From positions 2,188,501-2,252,500 of the forward strand of contig NZ_CP041969.1 of the NCBI RefSeq assembly GCF_014107495.1: 64,000 nt of DNA, read 5' to 3'. This DNA comes from Cohnella cholangitidis. Its GTDB lineage: Bacteria; Bacillota; Bacilli; Paenibacillales; Paenibacillaceae. This document shows, piece by piece, positions 10,068 to 21,275 of the stretch (position 1 is the first letter of the stretch; each line of letters begins with the position of its first letter). A model generated the notes under the pieces. That model searched no databases. It had not been told where the DNA came from and worked only from the letters and a program-made list of their open reading frames with translations. The position numbers and the translations under genes are program-made.

Positions 10068-11366
10068 TTATTTATTGATAAACCCTTTGTAGTGACGTTT
10101 GATCAATTGGCTCTCGATTTGTTTCATCGTTTCGAGTGCGACCCCGATAACGATCAACAACGATGTACCGCCCAATTGTACGGATTTCGGCAAACCTGCC
10201 AATGAACCGAAGAACACGGGGATTACCGATATAAGCGCCAAGAACACCGCGCCTGCAAGCGTAATGCGAGTAATAACCCGCATCAGGAAACCCTGAGTCG
10301 GCTTGCCAGGACGAATGCCCGGGATATAACCGCCGTTCTTCTTCATATTATCCGCCAATTGCTGCGGATTGAATTGAACGAATGTGTAGAAGAAGGTGAA
10401 TCCGATAATCAGCAACACGTACAACACCATGCCAAGCGGCTTGTCGTAGTACATGTTCTGGATAATCCATTGTGCCCAAGCTTGGTTAGCCCAGAACTGA
10501 GCGATCGTAATCGGGAACATCAGAAGGGAGACTGCGAAGATAACCGGAATTACGCCCGCGCCATTCACTTTAAGAGGAATGTGCGTCGATTGGCCGCCGT
10601 ACATTTTTTGACCGACAACCCGTTTAGCGTACTGTACGGGAATTTTGCGCACGCCTTGCTGGATGAAGATTACGCCTGCAATAATCAGAACGATTACAAG
10701 CAGGATGATGACCATCTTAACGATATTAAGGAACAGTTGACTGGAATCCGTGAATTGATCCGCATAGATATCGCGAATATGTTTAGGGATTGCCGCAACG
10801 ATTGCCGCGAAGATCAAGATCGAGATACCGTTGCCGATACCCTTCTCGTTGATTTGCTCACCCAACCACATAAGGAACGCTGTACCAGCCGTCAATACGA
10901 TCGCAATCATAAGATACGTCGCCGTATTCGCGTCAATGACCATATCGTAGTTGTACATCCGGTTAAAACCGATTGCCGTCGCAAAAGCTTGGATAAGCCC
11001 CAGAATAATCGTTCCGTAACGAGTAATCTGTGCGAGCTTGCGTTTACCGTTCTCGCCTTCCTTCTGCCATTCCGAGAACTTCGGAATGACATCCATGGAA
11101 AGCAATTGAACGATAATCGAAGCCGTAATGTACGGCGTGATCCCCAGAGCGAAAATGGAGAAATTAAACAACGCACCGCCAGAGAACGTGTTCAGAAGGC
11201 CGAACAGGTCGGTACCTGTTTGGTCGGCCATCGTAAGAACGTCCTTGTTAATGTTCGGAACCGGAATAAAGGAACCGATTCTGTATACAAACAGGATGAA
11301 AAGGGTAAACAGGATCCTCTTGCGAAGGTCCTCGACTTTCCAAATGTTAGTGACGGTCGCGAACAT
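10068..11366 (-). CDS. secY: SecY translocase channel subunit
   Basis: Central pore of the Sec translocon in the cytoplasmic membrane; 432 aa with ten predicted hydrophobic segments. Motifs such as FSGGALFNFSIFALGITPY (segment 2) and PGIRPGKPT are seen. Its ATG overlaps the rplO stop by one base (TAATG), with GAGGTGAT inside rplO as ribosome site, so translation is coupled. Confidence 0.97.
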   Translation of the reverse strand: MFATVTNIWKVEDLRKRILFTLFILFVYRIGSFIPVPNINKDVLTMADQTGTDLFGLLNTFSGGALFNFSIFALGITPYITASIIVQLLSMDVIPKFSEWQKEGENGKRKLAQITRYGTIILGLIQAFATAIGFNRMYNYDMVIDANTATYLMIAIVLTAGTAFLMWLGEQINEKGIGNGISILIFAAIVAAIPKHIRDIYADQFTDSSQLFLNIVKMVIILLVIVLIIAGVIFIQQGVRKIPVQYAKRVVGQKMYGGQSTHIPLKVNGAGVIPVIFAVSLLMFPITIAQFWANQAWAQWIIQNMYYDKPLGMVLYVLLIIGFTFFYTFVQFNPQQLADNMKKNGGYIPGIRPGKPTQGFLMRVITRITLAGAVFLALISVIPVFFGSLAGLPKSVQLGGTSLLIVIGVALETMKQIESQLIKRHYKGFINK

Positions 11367-11809
11367 TAGATCACCTCGGTTTTACCGCCGGCGGCTTGAA
11401 TTTTTTCTGCTGCAGACTGAGAGAACTTATGAGCTTTAACAGTCAGCTGCACGTTCAAATCGCCATTGCCCAGAATTTTAATTCCATCTTTTGGATTTTT
11501 GAGAATCCCTTCGTTGAGAAGCAATTCTGGAGTCACTTCCGTACCAGCAGCAAAACGGTTCAGCTGGTCAAGGTTGACAATCGCAAAGACCGTAGCGAAA
11601 CGGTCATTGTTGAATCCGCGTTTTGGTACCCGACGGTACAAAGGGTTTTGTCCACCCTCGAAACCGGGACGAACTCCGCCACCGGAACGAGCGTTTTGCC
11701 CTTTGTGACCGCGACCTGACGTTTTGCCGAGTCCGCTACCGGCACCGCGTCCTACCCGTTTACGGGTGAACTTCGAGCCTTCGTTCGGAGATAGCTCATG
11801 CAATTTCAT
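11366..11809 (-). CDS. rplO: Large subunit ribosomal protein L15 (uL15)
   Basis: 50S assembly protein; 147 aa, starting [13 protein letters not shown], with the Gly/Arg-rich N-terminal tail ([19 protein letters not shown]). The ATG at 11809 follows AAGGAGG; one four codons upstream is less likely. Its stop overlaps the secY start. Confidence 0.97.
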   Translation of the reverse strand: MKLHELSPNEGSKFTRKRVGRGAGSGLGKTSGRGHKGQNARSGGGVRPGFEGGQNPLYRRVPKRGFNNDRFATVFAIVNLDQLNRFAAGTEVTPELLLNEGILKNPKDGIKILGNGDLNVQLTVKAHKFSQSAAEKIQAAGGKTEVI

Positions 11810-11846
11810 CGTAAGTCGCACCTCCTTGAGAGTTTTGCTTATTATC

Positions 11847-12026
11847 TTAAACTTCTTTAACTTCGATCAAATGGTTAACTGTGTTGATCATGCCGCGAGT
11901 AGCGACATTATCTTCTCTTACTACGGACGAATGCAACTTGCCGAGTCCTAGAGATTTCACCGTTTGACGTTGATTCTCAGGACGGCCGATCAAGCTACGA
12001 ACGAGGGTAATTTGAAGCTGTGCCAT
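11847..12026 (-). CDS. rpmD: Large subunit ribosomal protein L30 (uL30)
   Basis: 59-aa protein read directly from the reverse complement: [17 protein letters not shown]... ending NHLIEVKEV. The LVRSLIGRP and [12 protein letters not shown] blocks are the L30 signature. AAGGAGGGG precedes the ATG. Lies between rpsE and rplO as expected. Confidence 0.95.
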   Translation of the reverse strand: MAQLQITLVRSLIGRPENQRQTVKSLGLGKLHSSVVREDNVATRGMINTVNHLIEVKEV

Positions 12027-12039
12027 CTGTTTCCCCTCC

Positions 12040-12537
12040 TTAACGGAATAGCTCTGCTACGGTTTTGCCGCGCAGTTTCGCTACGTCTTCGGCGCGTTTG
12101 AGGCGGGATAAACCTTCCAACGTCGCATTGACCATGTTAATGGAGTTGGAGGAACCCAGCGATTTCGTCAAAATATCGCCGACTCCAGCTAATTCGAGCA
12201 CCGCACGGACAGGACCGCCCGCGATAACTCCAGTACCTTCGGATGCTGGTTTCAGCAACACTTTGCCGGCGCCGAAACTTCCCGTAACGGCGTGTGGAAT
12301 TGTTGTTCCAACGAGTGGTACGAATACTAGATTTTTCTTTGCGTCATCGACGCCCTTACGGATTGCGTCTGGAACTTCGGAAGCTTTACCGATTCCCGCG
12401 CCAACCCATCCTTTGCCGTCTCCGACAACGACGAGTGCGCTGAAACTAAAGCGACGTCCGCCTTTGACGACTTTGGAGACACGATTGATTTGAACCATTT
12501 TTTCGGTCAGTTCCAATGTATTCGGATCTACACGCAA
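12040..12537 (-). CDS. rpsE: Small subunit ribosomal protein S5 (uS5)
   Basis: 30S protein important for decoding accuracy and mRNA unwinding; 165 aa. It starts at TTG (12537) with GGAGG eight bases upstream, giving [10 protein letters not shown], which aligns with the Bacillus start. The double-stranded RNA-binding region ([19 protein letters not shown]) is intact. Confidence 0.96.
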   Translation of the reverse strand: MRVDPNTLELTEKMVQINRVSKVVKGGRRFSFSALVVVGDGKGWVGAGIGKASEVPDAIRKGVDDAKKNLVFVPLVGTTIPHAVTGSFGAGKVLLKPASEGTGVIAGGPVRAVLELAGVGDILTKSLGSSNSINMVNATLEGLSRLKRAEDVAKLRGKTVAELFR

Positions 12538-12566
12538 GTCGTTTACCTCCTTGTGTCAAAAATGAA

Positions 12567-12938
12567 TTAAAACTGTAATCCGGCTTCGCGAGCTGCGTCA
12601 GCCAGTGCTTGAATACGTCCGTGATACAGATAACCGCCACGATCGAACACGACGTTCTCGTATCCTTTTTCTTTTGCGCGTTTAGCGATCAATTCGCCAA
12701 CTTTACGTGCAGACTCAACGTTACCGCCGTTGCCTACATCAGCAAGTTCTTTCTCAACCGTAGAAGCGCTAGCGATAGTAACGCCTTTAACGTCGTCGAT
12801 CAGTTGAGCGTAGATATGCTTGGATGAACGGAACACGGACAGACGTGGACGTTCATTCGTCCCGCTGATTTTCTTACGTACCCGAAGGTGTCTTTTCAGA
12901 CGCGCTTTGTTCTTATCGGCTTTAGTAATCATCCGCAT
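12567..12938 (-). CDS. rplR: Large subunit ribosomal protein L18 (uL18)
   Basis: 5S rRNA-binding 50S protein of 123 aa. Basic N terminus ([14 protein letters not shown]) and the family blocks [16 protein letters not shown] and [20 protein letters not shown] are present. The first ATG (12938) has GGGAG six bases upstream; a second ATG two codons later is the alternative. Confidence 0.97.
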   Translation of the reverse strand: MRMITKADKNKARLKRHLRVRKKISGTNERPRLSVFRSSKHIYAQLIDDVKGVTIASASTVEKELADVGNGGNVESARKVGELIAKRAKEKGYENVVFDRGGYLYHGRIQALADAAREAGLQF

Positions 12939-12989
12939 GGTTCACTCCCTTCTTATTGAGTGCTTAAGCGGCATCACGCCGCTTTAAGC

Positions 12990-13532
12990 TTATTTCTTTT
13001 TACCTGCTTTACCTTCTTTACGAAGGATACGTTCGCCTTCGTACTTGATTCCTTTACCTTTATACGGTTCAGGCTCGCGTACGGAGCGGATTTTCGCTGC
13101 AGTTGCGCCGACAAGTTCTTTGTCGATGCCTTTAACGACGATTTTGTTTTGAGCCGGCACTTCGAATTCAATGCCGCTTTCCGGTACGATTTCAACCGGG
13201 TGAGAGTAACCCACGTTCAATACCAGCTTATCGCCGGATTTACTTGCACGGTAACCTACACCTACCAGATCAAGGTTTCTGATGTAACCTTCGGTTACGC
13301 CGCTTACCATGTTGGCAACTACGCTGCGAGTTGTTCCGTGCAGCGAGCGGTGAAGCTTGTTATCGGAAGGACGTTCAACAGTAATGACATCGGACTCGTA
13401 GGAAACCTTCATATCGCTGTGCAGAACGCGGGACAAAGTTCCTTTAGGTCCTTTGATCGTAATTACGTTGTTGTCCAGGTTCACGTTCACGCCGTTAGGC
13501 ACCTGAATCGGTTTGCGTCCAATACGGGACAT
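12990..13532 (-). CDS. rplF: Large subunit ribosomal protein L6 (uL6)
   Basis: 50S protein near the GTPase-associated centre; 180 aa with two L6 repeats. [12 protein letters not shown] at the start and [15 protein letters not shown] near the end are diagnostic. Confidence 0.97.
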   Translation of the reverse strand: MSRIGRKPIQVPNGVNVNLDNNVITIKGPKGTLSRVLHSDMKVSYESDVITVERPSDNKLHRSLHGTTRSVVANMVSGVTEGYIRNLDLVGVGYRASKSGDKLVLNVGYSHPVEIVPESGIEFEVPAQNKIVVKGIDKELVGATAAKIRSVREPEPYKGKGIKYEGERILRKEGKAGKKK

Positions 13533-13562
13533 AGGTACACCTCCAATCGTGTGACAGTTAAA

Positions 13563-13961
13563 TTACCAAACGTAGCAGAGCACTTCGCCGCCGGCTTTCC
13601 CTTGACGGGCTTCCTTGTCGGTGATGATGCCTTTAGATGTGGAAATGATCGCGATGCCGAGGCCACCCAGCACACGCGGAACTTCATTAGACTTCGTGTA
13701 AACGCGCAAGCCTGGCTTGCTAATGCGTTTAAGACCCGTGATAACGCGCTCGTTGTTCGGTCCGTATTTCAAGAAAATGCGGATCAAACCTTGCTTGTTA
13801 TCTTCTACATATTCAGCGTCGCGGATAAAGCCTTCGCGTTTAAGGATTTCAGCAATTTGCTTCTTCACCGTAGACGCAGGCAACTCCACCGACTCATGAC
13901 GCACGAGATTCGCGTTGCGAATCCGAGTCAACATATCTGCAATAGGATCAGACATAACCAT
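13563..13961 (-). CDS. rpsH: Small subunit ribosomal protein S8 (uS8)
   Basis: Central-domain 16S-binding protein, 132 aa, starting [16 protein letters not shown]; the C-terminal [13 protein letters not shown] block and final GGEVLCYVW are conserved. In enterobacteria S8 represses this part of the operon; whether that holds here is unknown. Confidence 0.97.
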   Translation of the reverse strand: MVMSDPIADMLTRIRNANLVRHESVELPASTVKKQIAEILKREGFIRDAEYVEDNKQGLIRIFLKYGPNNERVITGLKRISKPGLRVYTKSNEVPRVLGGLGIAIISTSKGIITDKEARQGKAGGEVLCYVW

Positions 13962-13991
13962 GGGGTAAACCTCCTTCCCGAACTAGGCTGA

Positions 13992-14177
13992 TTACCAGCT
14001 CGCTTTTTTGACGCCAGGAATCTGGCCTTTATATGCCAATTCACGGAAACAGATCCGGCAGATCTTGAATTTTTGCAAAACGGAATGCGGACGACCGCAA
14101 CGCTCGCAACGCGTGTAAGCCTGGACTTTAAACTTCGGCGCGCGTTGTTGCTTGATTTTCATCGACGTTTTTGCCAC
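13992..14177 (-). CDS. rpsN: Small subunit ribosomal protein S14, zinc type (uS14)
   Basis: 61 aa with C-x2-C and C-x2-C pairs (CERC, CRIC), the short zinc-binding S14 usual for the main copy in Firmicutes; a zinc-free paralogue, if any, would be elsewhere. Sits between rplE and rpsH. Confidence 0.97.
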   Translation of the reverse strand: MAKTSMKIKQQRAPKFKVQAYTRCERCGRPHSVLQKFKICRICFRELAYKGQIPGVKKASW

Positions 14178-14227
14178 TTGCTTTCACACCTCCATTAGGT
14201 ACCTTTTGCTCATTGACCGGGCTATCG

Positions 14228-14770
14228 TCACTTCGCAAACGGCATACCCAATTGGGTGAGCAGCTCACGCGCTTCTTCGTCCGATTTTGCAGTCGTGACG
14301 ATGACGATATCCATCCCGCGAACTTTATCAATCTTGTCATACTCGATTTCCGGGAAAATCAATTGCTCTTTCAATCCAAGCGTGTAGTTACCGCGGCCAT
14401 CGAACGATTTCGTCGATACGCCGTGAAAGTCACGAACGCGAGGAAGAGAAATGTTGAACAATTTATCCAAGAAGTAGTACATACGCTCGCCGCGAAGAGT
14501 TACTTTAACTCCGATCGGCAAGTTCTCACGCAAGCGGAAGCCCGCGATCGATTTTTTCGAACGAGTGATTACTGGTTTTTGACCGGCAATCTTCTGCATG
14601 TCCTCAACTGCAAAATCCATGATTTTGGAGTTAGAAACCGCTTCGCCGACACCCATGTTGATGACGACTTTCTCGATTTTAGGCACTTGCATGACGGATT
14701 TGTAGCTAAACTTCTGCATAAGAGCAGGAGTAATTTCATTCAGGAAACGTTCCTTCATTCTTGCTGCCAT
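14228..14770 (-). CDS. rplE: Large subunit ribosomal protein L5 (uL5)
   Basis: 5S rRNA-binding protein of the central protuberance; 180 aa with [16 protein letters not shown] and [18 protein letters not shown] blocks. A second in-frame ATG four codons in (MKERFLNEI) is a possible start; the first is kept because GGAGG lies 11 bases before it. Confidence 0.97.
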   Translation of the reverse strand: MAARMKERFLNEITPALMQKFSYKSVMQVPKIEKVVINMGVGEAVSNSKIMDFAVEDMQKIAGQKPVITRSKKSIAGFRLRENLPIGVKVTLRGERMYYFLDKLFNISLPRVRDFHGVSTKSFDGRGNYTLGLKEQLIFPEIEYDKIDKVRGMDIVIVTTAKSDEEARELLTQLGMPFAK

Positions 14771-14805
14771 GAGTCACAGTGACCTCCTTTCCGTTCTTAC
14801 TGCGA

Positions 14806-15159
14806 TTAGTCGATCATTTCTCCGGAGCGTTTAGCTACCCGGACTTTTTTGCCGTTATCAAGCGTTTTGTAACCAACGCGAGTTGGTTTGCCGCTCTTAG
14901 GATCGATATGCATAACGTTGGAAGCGTGAATTGGCGCTTCGCGTTCGATGATACCGCCTTGTTGGTTCGTCGGGTTAGGGCGAGTATGACGTTTGATCAT
15001 ATTGACGCCTTCGACAAGAACGCGATTTTCGCGCGGGTAAGCAGCGATAATGCGGCCTTTTTTGCCTTTGTCTTTGCCCGAGATGACGATGATGTTATCG
15101 TCTTTTTTCACGTGCAGTTTATGGTTGTGCGATTCAAGCACTTTTTTCAGACGGGGCAT
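14806..15159 (-). CDS. rplX: Large subunit ribosomal protein L24 (uL24)
   Basis: 50S assembly initiator with an N-terminal KOW motif ([17 protein letters not shown]); 117 aa, slightly longer than Bacillus (103) because of an N-terminal addition [17 protein letters not shown] is near the chosen ATG. Confidence 0.96.
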   Translation of the reverse strand: MPRLKKVLESHNHKLHVKKDDNIIVISGKDKGKKGRIIAAYPRENRVLVEGVNMIKRHTRPNPTNQQGGIIEREAPIHASNVMHIDPKSGKPTRVGYKTLDNGKKVRVAKRSGEMID

Positions 15160-15204
15160 GGGTACACCTCCTTGAGTGTTTCTCCATCGGTGCGTTCCGG
15201 ATAA

Positions 15205-15573
15205 TTAAAGAACTTCCGGTGCCAGGGAAATGATTTTCATAAAGTCGTGTTCGCGAAGTTCACGAGCTACAGGTCCGAAAATACGGGTACCGCGCGGGCT
15301 CTTGTCTTCTTTTACGATTACAGCAGCATTCTCGTCGAATGCGATGTAAGATCCATCTTTACGGCGTACCGAACGTTTCGTACGAACGATAACACATTTG
15401 ACTACGTCGCCTTTTTTGACAACGCCGCCTGGTGTTGCTTGTTTTACGGAACATACGATCATATCACCGATATGTCCTACGCGGCGTCCTGTACCGCCAA
15501 GCACGCGGATACACATCAATTCTTTAGCGCCGGAGTTGTCGGCAACAGCCAGACGCGTAAACGGTTGAATCAT
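15205..15573 (-). CDS. rplN: Large subunit ribosomal protein L14 (uL14)
   Basis: Subunit-bridge protein; 122 aa, beginning [19 protein letters not shown], ending with the conserved [10 protein letters not shown]. Full length. Confidence 0.97.
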   Translation of the reverse strand: MIQPFTRLAVADNSGAKELMCIRVLGGTGRRVGHIGDMIVCSVKQATPGGVVKKGDVVKCVIVRTKRSVRRKDGSYIAFDENAAVIVKEDKSPRGTRIFGPVARELREHDFMKIISLAPEVL

Positions 15574-15618
15574 CGCAAGGTCCTCCTTTCAGTAAGAAAA
15601 CTTCTTTCGAAGAGTCGC

Positions 15619-15885
15619 TTAGGCCAATACGGCTTTCTCGACGATTTCGACCAGGCGCCAAGTTTTGTCTTTCGACAACGGGCGGGTCTCCATGATTCTC
15701 ACGGTGTCGCCGATTTGTGCTTCGTTGTTTTCGTCATGCGCTTTGAATTTCTTCGTGTATTTAATCCGTTTGTGGTAGAGGCTGTGCTTTTTGTAAGTTT
15801 CAACAGCTACCACAATCGTTTTATCCATTTTGTCGCTGACGACTTTACCAATCTGCACTTTACGATTGTTGTTGCGTTCGCTCAT
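15619..15885 (-). CDS. rpsQ: Small subunit ribosomal protein S17 (uS17)
   Basis: 16S-binding OB-fold protein, 88 aa. [17 protein letters not shown] and [16 protein letters not shown] are the family blocks. Confidence 0.97.
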   Translation of the reverse strand: MSERNNNRKVQIGKVVSDKMDKTIVVAVETYKKHSLYHKRIKYTKKFKAHDENNEAQIGDTVRIMETRPLSKDKTWRLVEIVEKAVLA

Positions 15886-15908
15886 GGTAATCCTCCTTTT
15901 CCCGGGTA

Positions 15909-16106
15909 TTAGCCGATGCCGAGTTCACGCTCGCGCAAAATGGTTTTAGCCCGAGCAATTTCTTTCCGCAGATCGCCAAGGCGGTGCGGGTTATCCAGTT
16001 GGCCAGTAGCCAGTTGGAAGCGGAGGTTGAACAGCTCATCCTTGAAGCCGGCGATCTTCTGTTCGAGTTCCGCCGATGTCAGGTTGCGAAATTCACTGGC
16101 TTTCAT
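15909..16106 (-). CDS. rpmC: Large subunit ribosomal protein L29 (uL29)
   Basis: 50S tunnel-exit protein, 65 aa, starting [14 protein letters not shown]. The ATG at 16106 lies 14 bases inside the 3' end of rplP, a normal overlap for this pair; longer starts upstream are not in the family. Confidence 0.95.
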   Translation of the reverse strand: MKASEFRNLTSAELEQKIAGFKDELFNLRFQLATGQLDNPHRLGDLRKEIARAKTILRERELGIG

Positions 16107-16530
16107 TTGCTTCACCACCCAGTTCTTCACGTTTCACAAACTTCGTCTTGATCGGCAACTTGTGTGCTGCAAGACGCATTGCTTCACGTGCGATCTCCTC
16201 GGATACCCCTGCGAGTTCGAACAATACTTTGCCCGGTTTCACAACGGCAACCCATGCTTCTACGTTACCTTTACCGCTACCCATCCGAACCTCAAGAGGT
16301 TTTTGGGTAATTGGTTTCGAAGGGAAAATTTTGATCCAAACTTTACCGCCCCGTTTAATATAACGAGTCATCGCGATACGCGCAGCCTCGATTTGACGGT
16401 TAGTTACCCAAGAAGGCTCCATAGCTTGCAGGCCGTATTCACCGAAATGAACCTCAGCGCCGCCTTTAGCTTGGCCTCTCATTTTACCGCGGTGTACTTT
16501 GCGGTGTTTTACGCGTTTAGGGACCAACAT
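16093..16530 (-). CDS. rplP: Large subunit ribosomal protein L16 (uL16)
   Basis: A-site-facing 50S protein, 145 aa, starting [15 protein letters not shown]; contains [16 protein letters not shown] and the C-terminal REEL block. It overlaps rpmC and starts two bases after the rpsC stop region. Confidence 0.97.
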   Translation of the reverse strand: MLVPKRVKHRKVHRGKMRGQAKGGAEVHFGEYGLQAMEPSWVTNRQIEAARIAMTRYIKRGGKVWIKIFPSKPITQKPLEVRMGSGKGNVEAWVAVVKPGKVLFELAGVSEEIAREAMRLAAHKLPIKTKFVKREELGGEANESQ

Positions 16531-16532
16531 GA

Positions 16533-17195
16533 TCAGTTGCCTCCTTCCTCAGCAGCTCTTTTCTTCGTCGGAAGGACTTCGCCACGGTAGATCCATACTT
16601 TTACGCCGATGCGGCCGTAAGTCGTATGTGCTTCTGCCGTTCCGTAATCGATATCAGCGCGGAGCGTGTGCAATGGCACTGTTCCTTCGCTGTATCCTTC
16701 TTGACGAGCAATTTCCGCTCCGCCCAGACGACCACTAACGGATGTTTTGATTCCTTTCGCGCCAGCGCGTTGAGTACGTTGCATAGCTTGTTTCATCGCG
16801 CGGCGGAATGAAACGCGGCGTTCCAATTGTTGCGCGATGCTCTCGGCAACCAGGATAGCGTCCAATTCCGGGTTTTTGATCTCGGAGATGTTAATGTGCA
16901 CTTTTTTGCCGTTCGTGATTTTCGTAAGTTGGCCGCGAAGCACTTCTACTTCAGCGCCGCCTTTACCGATTACGATACCCGGCTTAGCAGTGTGAATCGT
17001 AACGTTAACGCGATTAGCCGCACGTTCGATTTCGATTTTGGATACTGCTGCTTCCTTCAACTTCGTCTTAAGGAATTCGCGGATTTTGACATCTTCGATA
17101 AGAAGGGAGCCGAAATCTTTGTCAGCATACCATTTGGATTCCCAATCACGGATGATGCCGATGCGAAGACCGACGGGATTTACTTTTTGACCCAC
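16533..17195 (-). CDS. rpsC: Small subunit ribosomal protein S3 (uS3)
   Basis: mRNA-entry protein with helicase role; 220 aa. It starts at GTG ([13 protein letters not shown]) after GGAGGG. The KH domain ([13 protein letters not shown]) is at about residues 74-87. Confidence 0.97.
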   Translation of the reverse strand: MGQKVNPVGLRIGIIRDWESKWYADKDFGSLLIEDVKIREFLKTKLKEAAVSKIEIERAANRVNVTIHTAKPGIVIGKGGAEVEVLRGQLTKITNGKKVHINISEIKNPELDAILVAESIAQQLERRVSFRRAMKQAMQRTQRAGAKGIKTSVSGRLGGAEIARQEGYSEGTVPLHTLRADIDYGTAEAHTTYGRIGVKVWIYRGEVLPTKKRAAEEGGN

Positions 17196-17208
17196 ACGTT
17201 GTCCCTCC

Positions 17209-17547
17209 TTATTTCTCAGATACGACCAGCGTAATGTGGCTGGAGCGCTTGAAAATACTGAATGCGCGACCTTGGGAACGAGGTTGGAATCGTTTCATCG
17301 TTGGACCTTCGTTAACGAAGGCTTCGGACACGACCAATTTGTTCACGTCGAGCTGGTAGTTGTGTTCAGCGTTCGCAATGGCAGAGTTCAACAATTTCTC
17401 CAAAACAGGAGATGCCGAACGCGGAGTGTGACGCAGAATAGCAACAGCATCGCCGACTTTCTTACCGCGGATCAGATCAACGACCAGGCGGACTTTACGA
17501 GCCGGAATGCGAATGTTATTCACAACAGCTTTCGCTTGCTGAGACAT
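17209..17547 (-). CDS. rplV: Large subunit ribosomal protein L22 (uL22)
   Basis: Tunnel-constriction protein, 112 aa, with the beta-hairpin region ([22 protein letters not shown]) intact, the known macrolide-resistance spot; no insertion is visible. Preceded by a 91-bp gap holding a nested hairpin (17579-17622). Confidence 0.97.
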   Translation of the reverse strand: MSQQAKAVVNNIRIPARKVRLVVDLIRGKKVGDAVAILRHTPRSASPVLEKLLNSAIANAEHNYQLDVNKLVVSEAFVNEGPTMKRFQPRSQGRAFSIFKRSSHITLVVSEK

Positions 17548-17578
17548 CGATGTACCTCCTCCCTTACGTTACGTTCGT

Positions 17579-17622
17579 TGCGATTAATCAGCGTCACCTC
17601 GGTCACGCTTTAATCAATCGCA
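17579..17622 (-). promoter_or_regulatory. Hairpin between rpsS and rplV
   Basis: Minus-strand arms TGCGATT/AATCGCA (7 bp) and, inside, AGCGT/ACGCT (5 bp) close on the loop GACCGAGGTG. No T-run follows, so it is not an intrinsic terminator; it could be a processing or translational control site. Function unknown. Confidence 0.4.
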
Positions 17623-17638
17623 CTTCGTAGGGTTAAAA

Positions 17639-17920
17639 TTAACGCTTGCCCGTTTTTTTATCGTCGTCCGTATGACCTTTGAACGTGCGCGTTGGCGCGA
17701 ATTCACCAAGCTTATGACCAACCATATCTTCCGATACGTATACTGGCACGTGCTTGCGTCCATCATATACCGCGAACGTTTGACCCACGAATTGTGGGAA
17801 AATCGTCGAGCGGCGAGACCACGTTTTGATAACGACTTTCTTATTCGAACCGGATAGTTCTTCCACTTTTTTCAGTAGATATCCATCCACGAAAGGTCCT
17901 TTTTTCAAACTGCGACCCAT
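17639..17920 (-). CDS. rpsS: Small subunit ribosomal protein S19 (uS19)
   Basis: 30S head protein, 93 aa, starting [18 protein letters not shown] with the conserved [25 protein letters not shown] block. Lies 121 bp after rplB; the gap shows only a small GAAGC/GCTTC hairpin followed by T-rich sequence. Confidence 0.97.
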   Translation of the reverse strand: MGRSLKKGPFVDGYLLKKVEELSGSNKKVVIKTWSRRSTIFPQFVGQTFAVYDGRKHVPVYVSEDMVGHKLGEFAPTRTFKGHTDDDKKTGKR

Positions 17921-18041
17921 GGAATGCTCCTCCCTTCAACGCGGTTTTCACCCCAAAAAGTGAAGCCGATGCTTCGAACCGTATTCCGATTACTTTCCGG
18001 GGACCCCATATCAGATCTCATTCGTTCATGCCGCCAAGCAA

Positions 18042-18872
18042 TTACTTGCTGCGACGACGAACAATATATTTGCTCGAAGCTTTTTTCTTCTTGCGTGTTT
18101 TGTAACCGAGCGTTGGTTGACCCCATGGAGAAAGCGGGGATTTGCGACCGATTGGAGCGCGGCCTTCGCCACCACCGTGCGGGTGATCGTTCGGGTTCAT
18201 AACAACCCCACGAACTGTCGGGCGTTTGCCTAACCAACGGTTGCGTCCAGCTTTACCAACGTTCAGCAACTCATGGTCTTGGTTACCAACCGTACCGATT
18301 GTTGCACGGCAAGTTTTGAGAATGCGGCGAATCTCGCCGGATGTCAAACGAATGGTAACGTAAGTTTCTTCTTTACCGAGCAATTGAGCGCTAGTACCCG
18401 CAGCGCGAACCATTTGGCCGCCTTTGCCTGGTTTCAGCTCAATGTTGTGGATAACTGTACCGACTGGAATGTTCTCCAACGGAAGCGCATTACCCACTTT
18501 GATGTCGGCAGTAGGACCGGACATGATCACATCGTCGACTTTAAGGCCTTTCGGTGCGATAATGTACGTTTTCTCGCCGTCTGCATAGTTGATCAGAGCG
18601 ATGTAAGAAGTACGGTTCGGATCGTATTCGATCGAAGCCACGCGGCCGGGAATGCCGTCCTTAGTGCGCTTGAAGTCGATGATCCGGTACTTACGCTTAT
18701 GACCACCGCCGTGATGGCGAACGGTAATTTTACCTTGGTTGTTACGGCCTGCACGTTTGAATAACGGCGCGAGCAAGGATTTTTCCGGCTCATTCGTCGT
18801 AATCTCTTCGAACGTTGCGATCGTCATTTGACGACGGCTGGCCGTTGTCGGATTAAACTTTTTGACTGGCAA
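18042..18872 (-). CDS. rplB: Large subunit ribosomal protein L2 (uL2)
   Basis: Essential for subunit association and peptidyl transfer; 276 aa. The conserved C-terminal [12 protein letters not shown] stretch around the key histidine and the final basic tail KYIVRRRSK are complete. Confidence 0.97.
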   Translation of the reverse strand: MPVKKFNPTTASRRQMTIATFEEITTNEPEKSLLAPLFKRAGRNNQGKITVRHHGGGHKRKYRIIDFKRTKDGIPGRVASIEYDPNRTSYIALINYADGEKTYIIAPKGLKVDDVIMSGPTADIKVGNALPLENIPVGTVIHNIELKPGKGGQMVRAAGTSAQLLGKEETYVTIRLTSGEIRRILKTCRATIGTVGNQDHELLNVGKAGRNRWLGKRPTVRGVVMNPNDHPHGGGEGRAPIGRKSPLSPWGQPTLGYKTRKKKKASSKYIVRRRSK

Positions 18873-18901
18873 TTGGATTCCCTCCTTACTTTAGAGACTT
18901 A

Positions 18902-19195
18902 TTATACAGAGGATTCGAAGAACTCAAGCGGCTTGCTGTCTGCGGAAAGCTGCACGATTGCTTTTTTCCATTCAGAAGTATAACCGCTATGTCTGCCGTA
19001 GCGTTTAGGCTTAGCAGGCATTCTGAGAGTATTAACGCCAACGACTTTTACTTTGAAGATCTGTTCGATGGCTTGTTTGATTTCGGTTTTGTTCGCTTTC
19101 AAATCGACTTCAAAAACGTATTTGTTCTGTTCCAAGAAGTCGCTTGTGCGTTCGGTAACAACCGGCCGTTTGATTAGATCGCGGGGGTTCTTCAT
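18902..19195 (-). CDS. rplW: Large subunit ribosomal protein L23 (uL23)
   Basis: Tunnel-exit docking site for trigger factor and SRP; 97 aa. Start ATG overlaps the stop of rplD by one base. Family block KRPVVTERTSDFLEQNKYVFEV at the N terminus is intact. Confidence 0.97.
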   Translation of the reverse strand: MKNPRDLIKRPVVTERTSDFLEQNKYVFEVDLKANKTEIKQAIEQIFKVKVVGVNTLRMPAKPKRYGRHSGYTSEWKKAIVQLSADSKPLEFFESSV

Positions 19196-19818
19196 TACGC
19201 GAACACCTCCTCAACTTTAGCGACTGCATCCTTCGTGATGATCAATTGATCATGTTTCATCACGTCAAGCACGTTGATTCCTTCAGCGGAAACGAATTTA
19301 ACGCCTGGGATATTACGCGCGGACAGAGCCACGTTATTATCAAAGTCAGCCGTCACTACTAGAGCTTTACGGGATACTTTGAGGTTGTTCAGGATCTTAG
19401 CGATGTCCTTCGTTTTCGGTTGGGACAAGCTCAGCTGATCAAGAACGATGATTTGGTTATCCACAACTTTGCTGGACAACGCGGATTTGATTGCCAAACG
19501 ACGTACTTTACGCGGCAATTTGAAACCGTAGCTGCGTGGCGTTGGTCCGAATACGATACCGCCGCCTTTCCATTGCGGCGAACGAATACTACCTTGACGA
19601 GCGCGGCCAGTTCCTTTTTGTTTCCAAGGCTTGCGTCCGCCTCCGCGAACTTCCGAACGACCTTTCGTATCGTGCGTTCCGGAGCGAAGCGAAGCTTGTT
19701 GAAGCAATACAGCGCTGTGCAGAACGTGTACGTTCGGCTCTAAACCGAATACTCCTTCTGCCAGATCCAATTGTCCAACTTCTTTGCCGTCTACGTTAAA
19801 TACGGATACTTTCGGCAT
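19195..19818 (-). CDS. rplD: Large subunit ribosomal protein L4 (uL4)
   Basis: Tunnel protein, 207 aa, starting [14 protein letters not shown]. The ATG at 19818 follows GGAGGACCACTC; the upstream open codons do not belong to it. The tunnel loop ([19 protein letters not shown]) has no macrolide-resistance type deletion. Confidence 0.97.
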   Translation of the reverse strand: MPKVSVFNVDGKEVGQLDLAEGVFGLEPNVHVLHSAVLLQQASLRSGTHDTKGRSEVRGGGRKPWKQKGTGRARQGSIRSPQWKGGGIVFGPTPRSYGFKLPRKVRRLAIKSALSSKVVDNQIIVLDQLSLSQPKTKDIAKILNNLKVSRKALVVTADFDNNVALSARNIPGVKFVSAEGINVLDVMKHDQLIITKDAVAKVEEVFA

Positions 19819-19849
19819 GAGTGGTCCTCCTTTCCTCATACATTACGTA

Positions 19850-20476
19850 TTATTTCTTCACCGCTGAGCGGATTTTGAGAAAGCTGTTACGAGCGCCCGG
19901 TACGGAACCTTTAATCAACAATACATTACGCTCTAAATCGACTTTAACGATTTCAAGGTTTTGTACGGTGATCGTTTCGCTACCCATGCGGCCGTGCATT
20001 TTCTTACCTTTTGGTACGCGGTTTGCGTCACGGATTGTCGCGAGCGAACCGTTACCGCGGTGATACTTGGAACCGTGCGTCATTTTACCGCGTTGGAAGC
20101 CCCAACGTTTGATTGCGCCTGTCGTTCCTTTACCTTTGGAAATACCCGTTACGTCAACGATATCGCCTTCGGAGAATTGGTCAACCTTAAGTTCCTGGCC
20201 AACTTCCAAGTCAGCTGGCGTAAGTCCGCTAACTTCGCGAATGAAGCGCTTGGGTGCCGCGCCCGCTTTTTTAGCGTGGCCGATGGCTGGTTTAGTTGCT
20301 AGCTTTTCGCGTTTGTCCGCGAAGCCGAGCTGTACTGCTTCGTATCCGTCGTTATCCGCGGATTTCTTTTGCAATACGACGTTCGGAGTTGCCTCTACCA
20401 CAGTAACCGGCACTACGTTGCCGTCAGCTGCGAATATTTGAGTCATTCCGAGTTTACGTCCCAAGATTCCTGACAT
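19850..20476 (-). CDS. rplC: Large subunit ribosomal protein L3 (uL3)
   Basis: Early 50S assembly protein that reaches the peptidyl transferase centre; 208 aa beginning [15 protein letters not shown], with the conserved [24 protein letters not shown] loop. Confidence 0.97.
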   Translation of the reverse strand: MSGILGRKLGMTQIFAADGNVVPVTVVEATPNVVLQKKSADNDGYEAVQLGFADKREKLATKPAIGHAKKAGAAPKRFIREVSGLTPADLEVGQELKVDQFSEGDIVDVTGISKGKGTTGAIKRWGFQRGKMTHGSKYHRGNGSLATIRDANRVPKGKKMHGRMGSETITVQNLEIVKVDLERNVLLIKGSVPGARNSFLKIRSAVKK

Positions 20477-20521
20477 GTTGACACCTCTTTTCTGATGGAT
20501 CTAATTTACTTGTTGTTGCAA

Positions 20522-20949
<428 letters not shown>

Positions 20950-20980
20950 ATCAACGCACAGTCACAGACCAACATTCACT

Positions 20981-21009
20981 ATTATAGCGATCTGCCCAAT
21001 TGAATGCAA
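20981..21009 (-). promoter_or_regulatory. Sigma-A promoter of the S10-spc-alpha superoperon
   Basis: TTGCAT (21004-21009), 17-bp spacer, TATAAT (20981-20986). No other equally good promoter was noticed before the terminator at 5380. Confidence 0.8.
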
Positions 21010-21275
21010 CATTTTTTTTCGAAAGAGTGCATAATGCCTTTTCGGTGCGTATTTTTGCGTTTCATGGGTTTTAATCGGATAAGAAACAATGAAACGGACG
21101 GGTTTTACCGCTATGCTCCCAAGCGTGTATTACGGAGATACACACTATGCCGGATTGGCTTGAACAAGCTTTATTTAGATCACTATGACGAAGATGCTAC
21201 AGCGCATTAACCATAAATATTCCAGTTCCTCGTCATGGACCTTCCATGTCTTCCATATAGATAAGACAGGCCACG

